Shown piece after piece: positions 44,823-57,386 of a stretch of 64,000 nt of DNA. The first letter of the stretch is position 1; each line of letters begins with the position of its first letter. The notes beneath the pieces were generated by a model. The model saw only the letters and a program-made list of their open reading frames with translations. It had not been told where the DNA came from and made no database searches. Source of the DNA: Lobosporangium transversale (taxonomy: Eukaryota > Mortierellomycota > Mortierellomycetes > Mortierellales > Mortierellaceae); NCBI RefSeq assembly GCF_002105155.1, contig NW_019029041.1, positions 172,015-236,014 on the forward strand, written 5' to 3'. A program made the translations under genes and the position numbers.

Positions 44823-46238
44823 ATGTCTATCCTTCGTCACGTCGCCGCCACTTCTTTGGCCCGCTCTATGCAATCGGTCGCTCGTCCTACGCTCGTTCGC
44901 TCTGCAATCAAGGCTACTACCCCTTATCGTAGCCTCGCCACCGTTGCAGACACGGTCTTCCCAGCTAACAAGGCTGCTCCTAAGCCAGCCCAGTACTCGG
45001 CTCCTTACCAATTCGACACCGATGCACCCAAGGCAACGCCTGCGGCCCTCAAGTTCAAGTCAGGACATGTCTTTACAGGCACTTCCTTTGGTGCTCAAAA
45101 CTCGAGCTTTGGTGAAGCTGTATTCACGACTTCTCTGGTTGGTTACCCCGAGTCTATGACCGATCCCTCTTACCGTGGACAAATCCTTGTGTTCACTCAA
45201 CCTTTGATTGGCAATTATGGTGTTCCTTCGCAGGAGAAGGATCAATTTGGATTGCTCAAATACTTTGAGTCTAACAAGATCCAATGTCAGGGTATTGTGG
45301 TCAATGATTATGCGACCCAATATTCCCACTGGACAGCCGTAGAGTCCTTGGGCGAATGGTGTGCACGCGAGGGTATTCCTGCCATTTCAGGAGTTGACAC
45401 TCGTGCCATCGTTCACGTGCTCCGTGACCAGGGCTCCACCCTTGCTAAGATTGAGATCGGCGACGAAGTTCTTGAGAATAAGCAGGTGGTTGAATTCCCC
45501 AATCCTAATTTGCGTAACCTGGTTTCTGAGGCTAGTACCAAGGAAGTCTATGAACTCAACCCAATGGGCGATATCAAGATCGCAGTGATCGACTGTGGAG
45601 TCAAAGAGAACATTCTTCGCTGCTTGGTTTCGCGTGGTGCGGCTGTGACGGTGTTTCCTTGGAACTACGACTTTAACAAGGTCCTTGACCAGTATGATGG
45701 ACTCTTCATCTCCAATGGACCCGGCGATCCACGTGCTGCCATGACCACTGTCCAGAACTTGGCGACTGCGTTCAAGAATCCCAATCCCAAGCCTATTTTT
45801 GGAATTTGCATGGGTAATCAGCTTATGGGTATGGCAGCTGGCTTGGATGTATACAAGCTGCAGTTTGGCAATCGTGGCCACAATCAGCCTGCAATCAATA
45901 TGAAGAACGGCCGTTGCAGCATCACTTCTCAGAACCACGGATATGCTTTGGAGGATTCAGTCTTGGCTCCAGGAAAGACCTTGAATGGTTGGGAAAAGTA
46001 CTTTGTTAACGCCAATGACGGCTCAAACGAGGGTATTCGCCATACAGTTAAGCCCTTCTCCTCAGTCCAGTTCCATCCTGAAGCTAAGGGAGGTCCACAA
46101 GACACTGAGTACCTGTTCGATGAATTTTTGAACCTGGCTCGTGCAGAGAAGACCAAGAATAATGCCAAGCCTTTCTTTGAGACTGCTGAGCCTTTGACCA
46201 AGGAGGTTCTTAACAAGCCCATTGAGATTGTTGCCTAA
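44823..46238 (+). CDS. CPA1: carbamoyl-phosphate synthase (arginine-specific), small subunit
   Basis: A single-exon frame of 471 aa. It is the glutaminase subunit that supplies ammonia to the large subunit for arginine and citrulline synthesis. The N-terminal ~45 residues are rich in Arg, Ser and Ala without acidic residues, a good mitochondrial presequence. The CPSase small-chain domain follows ([20 protein letters not shown]), then the class I glutamine amidotransferase domain with the nucleophile elbow [11 protein letters not shown] (Cys about residue 329) and the QFHPEA catalytic block (His, Glu). Length and architecture are normal. Codon choice is more C-ending than in its neighbours, suggesting good expression. 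Translational control by the upstream attenuator peptide is inferred from the uORF. Confidence 0.96.
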   Translation: MSILRHVAATSLARSMQSVARPTLVRSAIKATTPYRSLATVADTVFPANKAAPKPAQYSAPYQFDTDAPKATPAALKFKSGHVFTGTSFGAQNSSFGEAVFTTSLVGYPESMTDPSYRGQILVFTQPLIGNYGVPSQEKDQFGLLKYFESNKIQCQGIVVNDYATQYSHWTAVESLGEWCAREGIPAISGVDTRAIVHVLRDQGSTLAKIEIGDEVLENKQVVEFPNPNLRNLVSEASTKEVYELNPMGDIKIAVIDCGVKENILRCLVSRGAAVTVFPWNYDFNKVLDQYDGLFISNGPGDPRAAMTTVQNLATAFKNPNPKPIFGICMGNQLMGMAAGLDVYKLQFGNRGHNQPAINMKNGRCSITSQNHGYALEDSVLAPGKTLNGWEKYFVNANDGSNEGIRHTVKPFSSVQFHPEAKGGPQDTEYLFDEFLNLARAEKTKNNAKPFFETAEPLTKEVLNKPIEIVA

Positions 46239-47025
46239 GCAACGTTACTCTTTTTCTTTCTTTCTTTTATATTTGTTTGTTTGTTTTTTTTTCTATCTTT
46301 TTTTTTATTGGTTTTACTACATTTTGTTTCGATATCATACTTGCTTGATGGATTCGTTTCGGAGGAGAAAAGAAAGGAAGTCTGCGTTGCCGACCAACTA
46401 CGCGATCTCTGAATTTTTCGACCCAAGGAAAGATTTCAGTTTTTATTTTTTTATTTTTTTCTTATTAGTTTTTCAGTTTTTTATTTGAAGATTAGGTGTT
46501 TGTTTGTTTGTTTTTTTTATCTGACGGTGATTTACAATGAGGAGCGCGCCGGGTTGAGAAAAGGATTATGTCTTTAAAGGGGAAATGAAAAAAAAAGAAG
46601 CGAGAAATTCGACCAAATTATGAACAGAGAAAAAAAAAGAGAACATCTTCTGACCAAAGATGAAGAATTACAACGGAAGATCGGAAAGATGGGTGGAGCC
46701 CAAGGCAAAAAGAGAAAGAAAAAGGAGGCATCCCGACCAAACTAGTTGCTTTTTTTTCCTTCTACATCTCTCACGTTAAGCTTCCCCTATGATCCCTTTC
46801 GCATTTGAATTCTTTTTTGTTTTCTTCGATGGTTTATAATGATTTCTTTCTTTATTTTATTCGATTACCTATTTTCTCATTACAAAAGAAACGCGCCTTC
46901 CTAAACAAAAGTCAGTCATCAGTTTTATCCATCGTTTTTTTTTTTTTTTTAAAAAAATAAGAAAAGAAAAAAAAAATCAATAAAATTTATAACATGTGCA
47001 AAAAAAATTATAAATTTATACATGT

Positions 47026-47049
47026 ATACTTACATGTATATGTAAGTAT
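47026..47049. repeat. perfect palindrome, 10-bp arms, 4-nt loop
   Basis: ATACTTACAT, GTAT, ATGTAAGTAT. It is embedded in AT-rich DNA containing further TACATGTA motifs. It could be a transcription-factor dyad or a chance hairpin. Confidence 0.8.
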
Positions 47050-47985
47050 ATAAATTGGATGCAGATATTTTTATCCTTGATCGATTAAAACAATGGAGCT
47101 GTCCATGGTTTTTCTTTACAAAGCATTTAGACATGATTTTCACCAGCAATTGCTGTTTGCTATACTCCGTGGGCACACAAACGGCGATTCTCCTCTTCTT
47201 CCTTTCCCCCGATCTCCGAACAAGACGTTTTTAATGAGCGGAGAGGAAAAAAAAAAAAAAAAAAAAAAAAGGTTGAAGGATGTCAAATGTCAAATGCAAT
47301 ATACACATTCATACAGGACTGTATACAGTATAATATATTATATATATATGCATATTATATTGGTCGTTGAACTTATTTAAAGGTTAACAACGTAAAAAAA
47401 ACCAAAAACACTGCCCGCACATGAGACACAATATTCGTGTGTCTGTGTACAGTACTATATACAACATCCAAGACTAAGCAAATAGCCTTTAAAGGAGGAT
47501 AGGTGAGGCTTTGCTTTTATGAATGGCTATGCCAGAAAGTCATTTGGATGAGAGTGAGAGAGTAAGAGAGGACAGGCGCATGTCAAATTCCCTCCGTCAT
47601 CGCCCTTTCACTGTCATCAGTAATCACGAAAAAAAAGTCTATTATTACGTCTAGATGAGCAGTTCTTTCACTCTTTTCTCTTTCTCTGTTGTCTCTGTTG
47701 TTTCTGTTGTTCGGGTTTTTTCGGAAAAAAGTATCCCAATACCTTAAATTTTATTGCATTAGACGATTTTTTTAGGCTTTTTGACACATGCTGTTTGGAC
47801 ATGTAATGACTGACTACCAGACTGTAAATGTACTGTATACAGTTACTAACCACATGAGTATACAAGGCCCCATGAATAACTTATTTCATAACCGTTGTCC
47901 TGACACCTGAATAGAGTGTATACCCACTCATGTCATAATGACAACCCTTTCTGTTTATTTATGCAGGGCTATAATTTCCCTTTAT

Positions 47986-48016
<31 letters not shown>

Positions 48017-48358
48017 CAGGAACACTAACAGCAGTGTGGCATCATCTATATACTTCTCTCTTCTTTTTCTTACACGACATCATCAGGAATGATCCTTCTC
48101 AAAGTGAGAGTTGTAAGTTAAAAAGAGCTACTTGATGTTGGCGTTCTTTTTTTTGTTTTTTTTTTGTTTTTGTTTACAAAGGTTAAACTAAACAAATATA
48201 GAATAAATCAACAGTTATACATTTCAATAGGTTGTCTCTACCCTCTTTTTTGAAACCACAATGTCTGTTCTAAAACATGACTCTTATTTTGCTTTGCTTA
48301 ATTTTTTTTATTTTTTATACTCACTCTCTGTCTGTCTGCTCGCCGTCTAAATCTGAAG

Positions 48359-48390
<32 letters not shown>

Positions 48391-48697
48391 ATTCTAGGCA
48401 CATATTGTTACTGTTATTGTTATTATATATTATTGTTGTTATTGTTGTCGTTATTAATGTTTTTCCTTCTTGTTCGCGTATTATTCATAAAAGATGTTAC
48501 TCTTCTCGCGTTTCCATGTTTGGAAATGAAAAACAGAGTTTCAATGTGGGGTTGAAAATAAGAGGAGGCTGAGATGCAAATTTGTGACCAATCAACGTAC
48601 AAAGTGAAGAGTCACAGTGTCGGAGCATCCTCATTCTCATATGAGTCTATGAAATTAGATGACAGAGAAAAAGAAAGGAAGAGAAAGAGAGAGCAAC

Positions 48698-48703
<6 letters not shown>

Positions 48704-48732
<29 letters not shown>
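48704..48732. repeat. (GA)n microsatellite
   Basis: About 14 GA units within a longer purine-only stretch (about 48660-48748). Confidence 0.9.
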
Positions 48733-48736
<4 letters not shown>

Positions 48737-49381
48737 GAAAGAGGAGGATCCAACCCTGGTATGTCTTTCACCACGTTGATGAATAGAAATGGCCTTAAGA
48801 GGAAGGAGAATATCCCATTTGAAAAGTGGGAAATTTCTTTGTGTTCCCATTGAATTAATACAGGAATGAATAAAAATTAAAAATGAAATAATATATATAT
48901 ATATTATTCATATTATTATTTTTCTCACGGCTTTTTTTTTTAAAAAAAAAAAAAAAAAATTGGCACTTGCGCGCGGGGCAAGATGAAAAAAGAAAAAGTA
49001 TGTATTCAGGTCAGGACTGGTTTCCCCCGCAATTTTCTAAAAAGTCCATTGCAGATCTATTATTATTCCTCAGTTCTGGATGGTCCATGGAGTCGAGGTT
49101 GTTCCTCTTGCGACATGTACTGGATGTAAAGAATGGTCAAACGCATTGGAATCAGGAACAAAGGAAAAAAAAAAAAAAAAAAAAAAGACGGATTATTTGT
49201 CTTGCTCCATTCCTACTGTTTGAATTGATTACCTGGTTGGTGCTGATGCTGTTGTTGATGTTGATGTTGCCATTGTTGACAATTTCGTACTCCTACGAGT
49301 TTTTTTATTTTTCATTCTCTCCGTCTTCTTTACTCTCGAAGACCATTAGTGTTGGTTATAATGTTATTTACCATTGTGTAG

Positions 49382-49412
<31 letters not shown>

Positions 49413-50985
49413 CCTAGAGATGTTGCACCACAATTTAACACATTCACACAAACGAAGTGGGGGAATGGGTGGTCCATGCATTCCATTGGAACCATTGGAA
49501 TTGACGTTTTCCTTTCCCTTTTGCTTTCTTTGTTGGGGATTCTTTTCAGACGTTCTTTTTTTCTTTTTTTTTCAGCCCAACTCGTATTTCCACTATGCAA
49601 AAGACACTAGTAATTCTTCCAGGGGGAACGCCTTCTTTCCTTTTCTTTTGCTTGTGGAGCAGCACATTACATTACATTACATTATACGAAGGAAAAGGGT
49701 CGGAGATGGAGGTTTATTGGCTTGGATCATTACATGTATACAGTTATTATTGGCCAGTTTTAGTCTAGTCTAGTCAAGTCTAGTTTAGCAAATTCTTTTT
49801 GGGCACAGATGCTTCTCCTCCCCTCCGCCCGTCATCGTTGTGCCTTTGTCCTTCCTGGACTATTCACCTTTTCCCCCTTTATTATTTTATTTACGTCCCT
49901 TTTACCTTTGCCTGTTGGGCCGTGCATCACATCCGAAGCCAGCCGATTTTGACTGTTCTTTCACTCCCTTTTTGTTTTTTCCGCTTTTCTTCAGTGTGCC
50001 CTTAGTATAAATGTATATATATATAAATGTAGCATGTAGATTTATATACATGTTTGTATATCGAGTCAATTGTGCCAATACTATAATAAAAGGGAATGAA
50101 GGTCAATTATTGTTTTTTCAAAGAGCGAGAATAGGCCAAGAGATGGAGTTGATGGTGGTTATGATTGTTGGTATGTTGTGAGACTGGTAAGAGAAGTAAA
50201 TAAATATTTGTCAATCAAACATTTTTCCTTTTTCCCCATCCGACAAGTGAGAGAGGTGAGAGCATTGTTCAATCACAAATTGTCTCCGTGGCAAAAGAAA
50301 AAAAAAAAAAAGATGCACCATTTGTTGTCGTAGTAATATAAAGATGTTTAAGTTTCATCAATAGTTCATTTAGTCTGACGTATTCATTTCGATTCAAACG
50401 AGAATTGTTAGTCCGAGGCAATATACAGCAAAAAAAAAAAATAAAAAAATAAAAAAATTGAAGCATGATTGGTCGTAAAAATAACCAGTGTTTCCTGTCC
50501 CCCGTGCGAGGCCGATGTAAGAGTAAAGGCAGCCAGACCGCACAAGAGAATAATCCTCCATCTTCTTGGGCATGTGCAAAAGGAATGACTGATCTTACTG
50601 CAAGCCTCTTAACACTAATAATAAATATAATATATATATATATATAAATATAAATATATACTTAACTTATTCATATATAATATATATATATGTTATAAGT
50701 AGCATTATACACAGACCAAGTAGGTTCAAGATTGAATACTCAATTGAATGTCTCTGACCCCGAATACACAACCATAAAAAAAAAAAAATTGCCTCCACCG
50801 CACTTTTCCGTGTCTTTGTTCCTGTTCCTTCCGGAGACAAGCCTTTCATTTTATTTCAGTCTATTCAATCCATTCATTCATCTATTTCAAAATACACCAA
50901 CATTATTGTTTCCTACAGATGCACATGCACTTATACTTCAACTTCTACAAACTTCAACAACCCTCTTGAGGCACTTGTCAATCCT

Positions 50986-50993
50986 TATAAATA
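50986..50993 (+). promoter_or_regulatory. TATA box of PCK1
   Basis: TATAAATA lies 165 bp upstream of the PCK1 start codon. A C/T-rich leader without ATG codons leads to the start in the context TCAAAATG. Confidence 0.6.
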
Positions 50994-51157
50994 CCGTGCA
51001 ACATCCCCGCATTTTATTGTTCTTTGACATTCATCATTCTTTTGCTTAATTTTCATTTAGCTTTCATCCTCGCCTTCACTTCCTCTCTTCACTTTCCAAG
51101 CGTCTTTGCTATAGCCTCGCCCTCCCCACTCTTCAAATACACTCTATCAAAGTCAAA

Positions 51158-51554
51158 ATGAAGTCGCCTACTCCCTCCATCCACAAGCACGATCCCGAAC
51201 TCGAGGCCTCCGTTGGCAAGGACGGTATTGACTACTCCCACGTTCACTTGATCCGTAATGCCTCTGTCGCCAGATTGTACGAGGATGCCCTTCGCTACGA
51301 GGCTGGCACCTATGTCTCCTCCACTGGTGCCCTCGTCACCTCCTCCGGAAAGAAGACTGGTCGCTCACCCAAGGACAAGCGTATTGTTGACGAGTCCTCA
51401 ACCACTGAGGATATCTGGTGGGGCCCTGTTAACACAAAGATGACCGAGCAATCCTTCTTGATTAACCACGAGCGTGCTGTTGACTACTTGAACACCCGTG
51501 AGCGTCTCTATGTCTTTGACGGATTTGCTGGCTGGGACCCCAAGTACCGGTAAG

Positions 51555-51585
<31 letters not shown>

Positions 51586-52958
51586 CAATAATTGACTCGT
51601 AATTCATCCGAGTCACAACCGTGGAAAAAAAAAAAAAAAAAAAAAAAAGCCAAAATCACACAGAGCTCGGAATTTATATTTATATTTTATGTATTTTTGT
51701 ATTTTTGTATTTTTATAGCATCAAGATTCGCGTTGTCTGCGCCCGCGCTTACCATTGCTTGTTCATGCGCAACATGTTGATTCGTCCCACTGAGGAGGAG
51801 CTCAAGAACTATGGCGAACCCGACTTCACCATCCTCAACGCTGGTGCCTTCCCCGCCAACAGATACACCACTGGCATGACCTCCACCACCTCAGTCTCTA
51901 TCAACTTCAAGCTTCGTCAGATGGTCATTCTCGGAACTGAATATGCAGGAGAGATGAAGAAGGGTGTCTTCACCATCATGCACTACCTTATGCCAAAGGC
52001 TGGCGTTCTTTCCCTTCACTCCTCTGCCAACCAGGGCCCTGAAGGAGATACCTCTCTCTTCTTCGGTCTCTCTGGAACTGGAAAGACCACCCTCTCTGCC
52101 GATCCCGCCCGCGCCTTGATTGGAGATGATGAGCACGTCTGGACCGACACTGGAGTCTTCAACATTGAGGGAGGATGCTACGCCAAATGCATTGATCTTT
52201 CAGCTGAGAAGGAGCCAGAGATTTTCGGCGCCATCCGCTTCGGTTCTGTTCTCGAGAACGTTGTCTTTGATGAAGATACTCGCATTGTCGATTACGCTGA
52301 CAAGTCTCTTACCGAGAACACCCGCTGCGCTTACCCCATCGAGTACATTCCTAACGCTCTCTTGCCCTGCATTGGAGCTCACCCCAAGAACATCATCATG
52401 TTGACCTGCGATGCCTTCGGTGTCCTCCCCCCTGTCTCCAAGTTGACCTCTGCCCAGGCCATGTACCACTTCATCTCTGGTTACACTGCAAAGATCGCAG
52501 GTACGGAAGAGGGCGTCACTGAGCCCGAGGCCACCTTCTCTGCTTGCTTCGGTCAGCCCTTCTTGGTTCTCCACCCAACTCAGTATGCCACCATGTTGGC
52601 TCAAAAGATGCAGGAGCACAAGGCTGATGCCTGGTTGATCAACACTGGCTGGAACGGTGGTGTCTATGGAGTTGGAAAGCGTATTGCTCTCAAGTACTCT
52701 CGTGCCATCATCGATGCTATCCACAGCGGAGAGCTCAAGAACGCTGAATACGAGACCTACCCCGTGTTTGGCCTTGAGATCCCCAAGGCCGTCAGTGGTG
52801 TCCCCGCCGAGGTCTTGAACCCATCTGTTGCCTGGCAAGGAACCCCTGAGGAGTACAACGCCACCGTCACCAAGTTGGCTAACCTCTTCAACGAGAACTT
52901 TGGCAAGTATGCTGATCAGGCTACTGAGGATGTTATCGCTTCCGGCCCCAAGCTTTAA
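51158..52958 (+). CDS. PCK1: phosphoenolpyruvate carboxykinase (ATP)
   Basis: Two exons, 51158-51549 and 51719-52958, give 543 aa. It converts oxaloacetate and ATP to phosphoenolpyruvate, the first committed step of gluconeogenesis, in the cytosol. Visible signatures are [19 protein letters not shown], the phosphate-binding loop [11 protein letters not shown] (about residues 246-256), the metal/ATP segment IGDDEHVW, the substrate region [12 protein letters not shown] and NTGWNGG near the C-terminus. Length matches fungal ATP-type enzymes. Codon use is strongly biased to C-ending codons (ATC, GTC, TTC, AAG, GAG), unlike most genes in the window, as in very highly expressed genes. The 169-nt intron contains two A runs of over 20 nt. 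The gene is convergent with the MXR1-like gene. Confidence 0.97.
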
Positions 52959-52966
52959 ACAAACCA

Positions 52967-53001
<35 letters not shown>

Positions 53002-53380
53002 AAGTGCAACAAAAACAATAAGCAACAAACCAGCATATCTCTCTCTCCCTCCTCCTCCAAGCAATTGCATCTTTTCCACTTTGCATTTTTTTTTTACATC
53101 CTTAATATTTTCAGTTCTGTACAATAACCATAGTTGCAATCAAAATAAAAAATATAATTTTTTTGTTTAAAGAAAGAAAAAAAAAAAAATTACCCAATGA
53201 TGTAAGATGTAAAAGTTTAAAAGTTTAGAGTTTGAAAAATGCGGGGAAGAAAAAAAAAGTCACGGTGGAACATTTTGTTGCACATGCATTTGTCTGTGGG
53301 GGAAATTTTAAATTCTTTTATTATGCTTGTTGACCAGTTTTTGAGTTGAGGCATCTTTTTTTTTTTTTTTTTTTTTTTAT
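52959..53380. other. convergent 3' flanks of PCK1 and MXR1
   Basis: Holds the 3' UTRs, with a run of 29 A 12 nt after the PCK1 stop codon, another A run near 53177 and 25 or more T near 53357-53379 next to the MXR1 stop. No gene. Confidence 0.7.
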
Positions 53381-54334
53381 TTACCATCTCAAGAAGTGTG
53401 AAGGGCATTCATATCCAAATGGGTTCCTGTCCAGATACTTTTGATGGTATTCTTCTGCATCATACCAGGTGGCAGCTGGAGCGATCTGGGTGACGATCTT
53501 TTTCTTTTGGTAATGTTTTGATTGGATATCTGCAGTCACTCTTTCAGCAATCTCTTTTTGTTCTGGGGAATGATAAAAGATTGCAGATCGATATTGAGTT
53601 CCTCGATCTGGTCCTTGATAGTTGAGGGTGGTTGGATCATGCATCCGGTAAAAGAATTCGACTAGAAGAGGATAGTTGATTTTTTCTGAAGGAATGTACT
53701 CTATTTGAAGTGCTTCTGCATGTTCTGTGTTTCCTAAGCAGACCTAAGAAGAAGAAGAAGAAGAAGAAGAAAGAAAAATATTTATATATTAGTTAATGAT
53801 AATATTAATAAAAAAAAAAAAAAGACTATTCATGAAATGGGGCATTAAGGTATGAAAGAAAAAGATGGGATGGCCCTCGCCCAGTTGCCTGGGAAGGAGA
53901 CGTGTTTTTTTTTTTTTTTTTTTTTTTTTCTAAAAAGAAAAAAACATACCTTCTTGTATGTTGGAAAGCTGTCAATACCACCGGTATACCCAACGCGAGT
54001 TGTAATCTTTTCACTCTTGAAATGCTTCTGAAATGCTTTCTCAACACCCCTATCAGGAAAAAAAAAAAAAAAAAAAAAAAAAAAATTAGCTTTCATTAAT
54101 TTTTTCTTGGGGAGGTGGTGTGCAAACATTTTTTTTAATTGACATTCTTTTTTAAATTAATTACCAGAAGCATCCTGCAGCAAAAGTAGCCTTCTCAGCT
54201 TTGGGAGCAGTAATGGATGAAGAAAACATTTTGCTTTCAGCGTTTAGAGCACTGGTTCCACCGGCGACGATGTTTCGAGGACTGATCAGACGATAAATGG
54301 AATTCATTGTGGATTTTTGAAAAGGAAAAGGCAT
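53381..54334 (-). CDS. MXR1: peptide-methionine (S)-S-oxide reductase MsrA
   Basis: Three phase-consistent exons on the minus strand: 54334-54165, 54049-53950 and 53743-53381, giving 210 aa. It reduces methionine-S-sulfoxide in proteins. The catalytic motif GCFWG is split by intron 1 in the tryptophan codon. RVGYTGG, the H-x-E segment NTEHAEALQIEY, YRMHDPTTLNYQGPDRGTQYRS and a short C-terminus follow in the family order. The first ~40 residues (MNSIYRLISPRNIVAGG...) are basic and lack acidic residues, so a mitochondrial form is plausible. A second ATG at codon 10 and a third near codon 36 could give shorter, cytosolic forms. Intron 2 ends with a (CTT)n pyrimidine tract at the acceptor. Confidence 0.93.
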
Positions 54335-55816
54335 CCTGTAATTCTTTTCTTTCTTTCTTTCTTTCTTTTTCTTTTTTCTTTTTCTTTGACCTTGTTGATC
54401 TCTCTGAATGGAATGAACAAAAAAAAAAAAAATAAAAAATAAAAAATAAAAAACAAATGAGGATTGAGGAATGAGTTGTTCAAGTTGTTTGGGCTAACTT
54501 TTTATAGCAAAAATATAATCACACCAAAGACAAAGATCAATCGAGGAATTTAAGGCGAGGAAGTGAGTAGAACCTGTTTATCTTTGCGACAAAAAAAATA
54601 AAATAAAATAAAATAAAATAAAATAAAATAAAAGTTAAAGAGTTTCGTTTGAATAATAAGGATAAGACAAGATATGCGCGATTGTCTGTATGTATGTACA
54701 TTATATGACATGTATATATATATATTTATACCATATACAATAGCAATGAACATGGCATATATCCCCATAACCAGGATTCAGGATCAGGATTGGGCAAAGT
54801 TTCTTTCTTGTCCTTTTACATTATCATATGTTATATGCATAACTAAGTAACCAAGAGTGGTATAAACGTACTCCAAATCGGATGATATTGATCGGACAAT
54901 GTGTAAAAAAAAAAAAAGGAAAAGCAGAGGCGTAGTATTGACTTAGTTAGCGCGCAACGGCAAACAGTTATTTGGTCCGCTCTTTCGATTGATTCCCCCC
55001 CCCCCTCCTCCTCCTCCTCCTCCTCCTCCTCTGTTCTATTCAATCCACGATCCATTGAACTGGAAGAGCAAGATAGAAAGAGTAAAAAAGAAAAGAAAAA
55101 AAAAAATAAAAAAAAAGACTAGCGCTCTTTCGCAAAGAAGCAAAATCCATAGTCGTCCTAACATTGTCCCGCCTATGTCCATTGACTATGTAGAGGACTG
55201 AACATTGGGCACAAGGAGTTTTTATTTCTTTCCCTTTCTTCATATACATTTATATATATATTTATATACTTTATTTTTAACTTTCTTTTTCTTTTTCCCC
55301 TCAGGGTCCTGAGAGTGATCCAATTCCTGGGAGGAAAGGGGCAAGGCTGACGAGTTCCTGCATACAGCAAAGTTAGGAATTTTTTTTTTTCTTTCTTTCT
55401 TTCTTTTTTATTTTCTACGAAATTCAGTAAATAACCAAAATATATATTAACCAAACCAAAGAAAAACAGAAAACCTGAAAGTGGACAGAAAAAAAAAAAA
55501 AAAAATGCGATTTGACTTGGGCTATACAATTGCAATTGTTGTTGTTGTTGTTGTGGGGGGGGGGGGATTTTTTTTCTCTTTGTCGCAAAAAAAAAAAAAA
55601 AAAAAGCGAGCAGTGTTTATCAATGGGTCGCAAAACGTATGGTTATTACATCATAACCAATGGATGGTGGGAGTTTGAGCAATGGGCCATGACCCTGATC
55701 TGGTTTTATATATATATATATATATATATTCTTTCTTTATACCATATTGTTGTCATTACAAACATCAAATATTTCACTTTACGCGCTAAATAGCGACACT
55801 TTCGCATAAGCAGTGG
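54335..55816. other. intergenic, microsatellite-rich
   Basis: This is the upstream region of MXR1 and the downstream region of the methyltransferase gene. It contains a (AAAAT)n tract at about 54592-54633, C10 followed by (TCC)n at about 54996-55031, a (GTT)n plus G-run at about 55537-55566 and several A/T runs. No gene was seen. Confidence 0.65.
54592..54633. repeat. (AAAAT)n microsatellite
   Basis: About seven clean AAAAT-type pentanucleotide units. Confidence 0.9.
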
Positions 55817-56328
55817 TCATATTGGTGTATTCCCTATCCTAGTCATTCGTGCTATTCCATAAGGTTGGTCCTCGAACTCTGAATCCAAAACTCTTTTGTT
55901 ATCCAGCTAATTTTGTTGTTTTGTTTGTTTGGTTGGTTGTATATAATGAAAGAATAAAAAAATAAAAAAATATAAATATTAATTAAGCTTAACAGCAACA
56001 CACATGGTATATATATATATCAGCTTACAATCAAGAAAAATAAATAAATAGAAAAAGAGAGAAAAAGACGTACAAATTCCACATGCCAGCCCAGGGATGC
56101 TTTGGATTTGGATACAATCTCAAAGAACCGTTCTTCGCCCAGTCCACGCTTTTTCCACAAGAGAATGACGATCGTGTGGTTGTCCGCAAACTTTGTTAAT
56201 GTCTTGAGTAATGCCCGATGGAGTTGTGGAAGATACAAGATCTCGGAACAGAAGATGTATGAAAACGGTCCCTGGAATGGTGTACCCTCTGGAAGTGTAG
56301 GTGAGGTCCTATATGAATCATTTAAGGG

Positions 56329-56360
<32 letters not shown>

Positions 56361-57117
56361 ATAATAATTAGATAACGCTTCTTCTTTTCTTTTTCTTTTT
56401 CTTTTTCTTCATACCAGTCAAGAGGAGCAACACGAAGATCTTGACTCTTGAGTTCGATCGTCTGAAGCCTATCTCGTTTCCTCTGTATAGCCCTTCTCCG
56501 CATGATGGATGCCGTGGAATCATGCGCGAATATTTGTGCTTCCTGAAGAGCCTGTCGACGTTCAGATGCAATCCGCTTTGTGTTGAAGGAGGTGTTCTTC
56601 TCTACGTGCTCTATATGAGGCCCAGCTAAATCTGTTGCAAGAACATGACTTGCGCCTTTTTTTTATTTTTTTTTTTATTGTTAATTGAAAGAAGATGCAG
56701 TTAGAGAAAGTCTTTTTTTTTATTTTTATTTTTTTATTTTTGGCTCATCTTCTTACCTAATAGCCAAGCAACAATACTGACAAGCCCTGTACCAGCCCCT
56801 AACTCCAAGCATGTCTTTCCTTGCAAATCCTTGACCCATGTCTCCAAGTATCTGGCCATTAAATAAGCCTATATGAAAAAGGTGTAAAAAAAAAAAAACA
56901 CAAAAACACACACACACTTAGGATATGGAGGAAGAAAATACCACTTGTTGTTTTTCTTTTTCTTTTTTTTTTTTTCCTTTATATTCCTTTCATTCACCTT
57001 ACACCATCCCAGACCACGTTTCCTGTATTTTGATCAATAGTCACTTCCTCATCAAGACGTTGTTGGATAAAAACTATTAGGCGAAATATATAGAAATATT
57101 GATCAGCTTCATCGTGT

Positions 57118-57160
<43 letters not shown>

Positions 57161-57386
57161 TAGAAAAAGCAAAGGAGAGAGAATCTGTGAATAAACAGAA
57201 TAAGGAAGACGTACTTGAGTGTCCTAAAAAGACAAAGAGTCGCTCAGGGCTTCTGTTATTGGCATAGACATTACAATATTTCCACGGAACAAGCCCTGTC
57301 TCTGTCCCTGTCTCTGTTCCAGTTGTTTCTGATGGCTCTCCCAATAAGGTTTGCTGCTGCTGGTGTTGCTGTTGTTGGTCTTGCAT
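55817..57386 (-). CDS. family-16 protein-lysine methyltransferase (METTL21-type)
   Basis: Six phase-consistent exons on the minus strand: 57386-57215, 57073-57003, 56868-56757, 56655-56415, 56308-56074 and 55906-55817, giving 306 aa. The N-terminal beta hairpin and cap (FIQQRLDEEVTIDQNTGNVV, then WDG) lead to AYLMARYLETW, the S-adenosylmethionine motif I CLELGAGTGLVS and motif II VLATDLAGPHI. Next come the post-motif strand SYIFCSEILYLPQLH and the late motif LLWKKRGLGEERFFE. This order is characteristic of seven-beta-strand lysine methyltransferases of the METTL21/EFM group, many of which modify translation factors or chaperones. The substrate is not predictable. The usual D-x-x-Y appears as SEILY. 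Exon 4 begins after an A-rich acceptor tract, and intron 1 contains T28A14. The gene is divergent from the alkaline phosphatase gene. Confidence 0.85.

Larger units (their letters stand above)
46239..51157. other. 4.9-kb intergenic region, no supported gene
   Basis: No conserved protein or RNA gene was recognised between CPA1 and PCK1. It holds many A or T runs over 20 nt, a T17A7 junction near 46937-46960, a 10-bp-stem palindrome at 47026-47049, a (GA)n microsatellite at 48704-48732, ACATT-type repeats near 49663-49685, CTAGT-type repeats near 49760-49787 and (TA)n tracts near 50630-50695. The last ~200 bp form the PCK1 promoter. Long frames here, such as 48967-49773, are low-complexity chance translations. 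Confidence 0.65.

Noticed and set aside
48967-49773. 268-codon + frame between CPA1 and PCK1
   Set aside because: It passes through several A and T runs (poly-Lys, poly-Phe), has no domain and would depend on homopolymer length.
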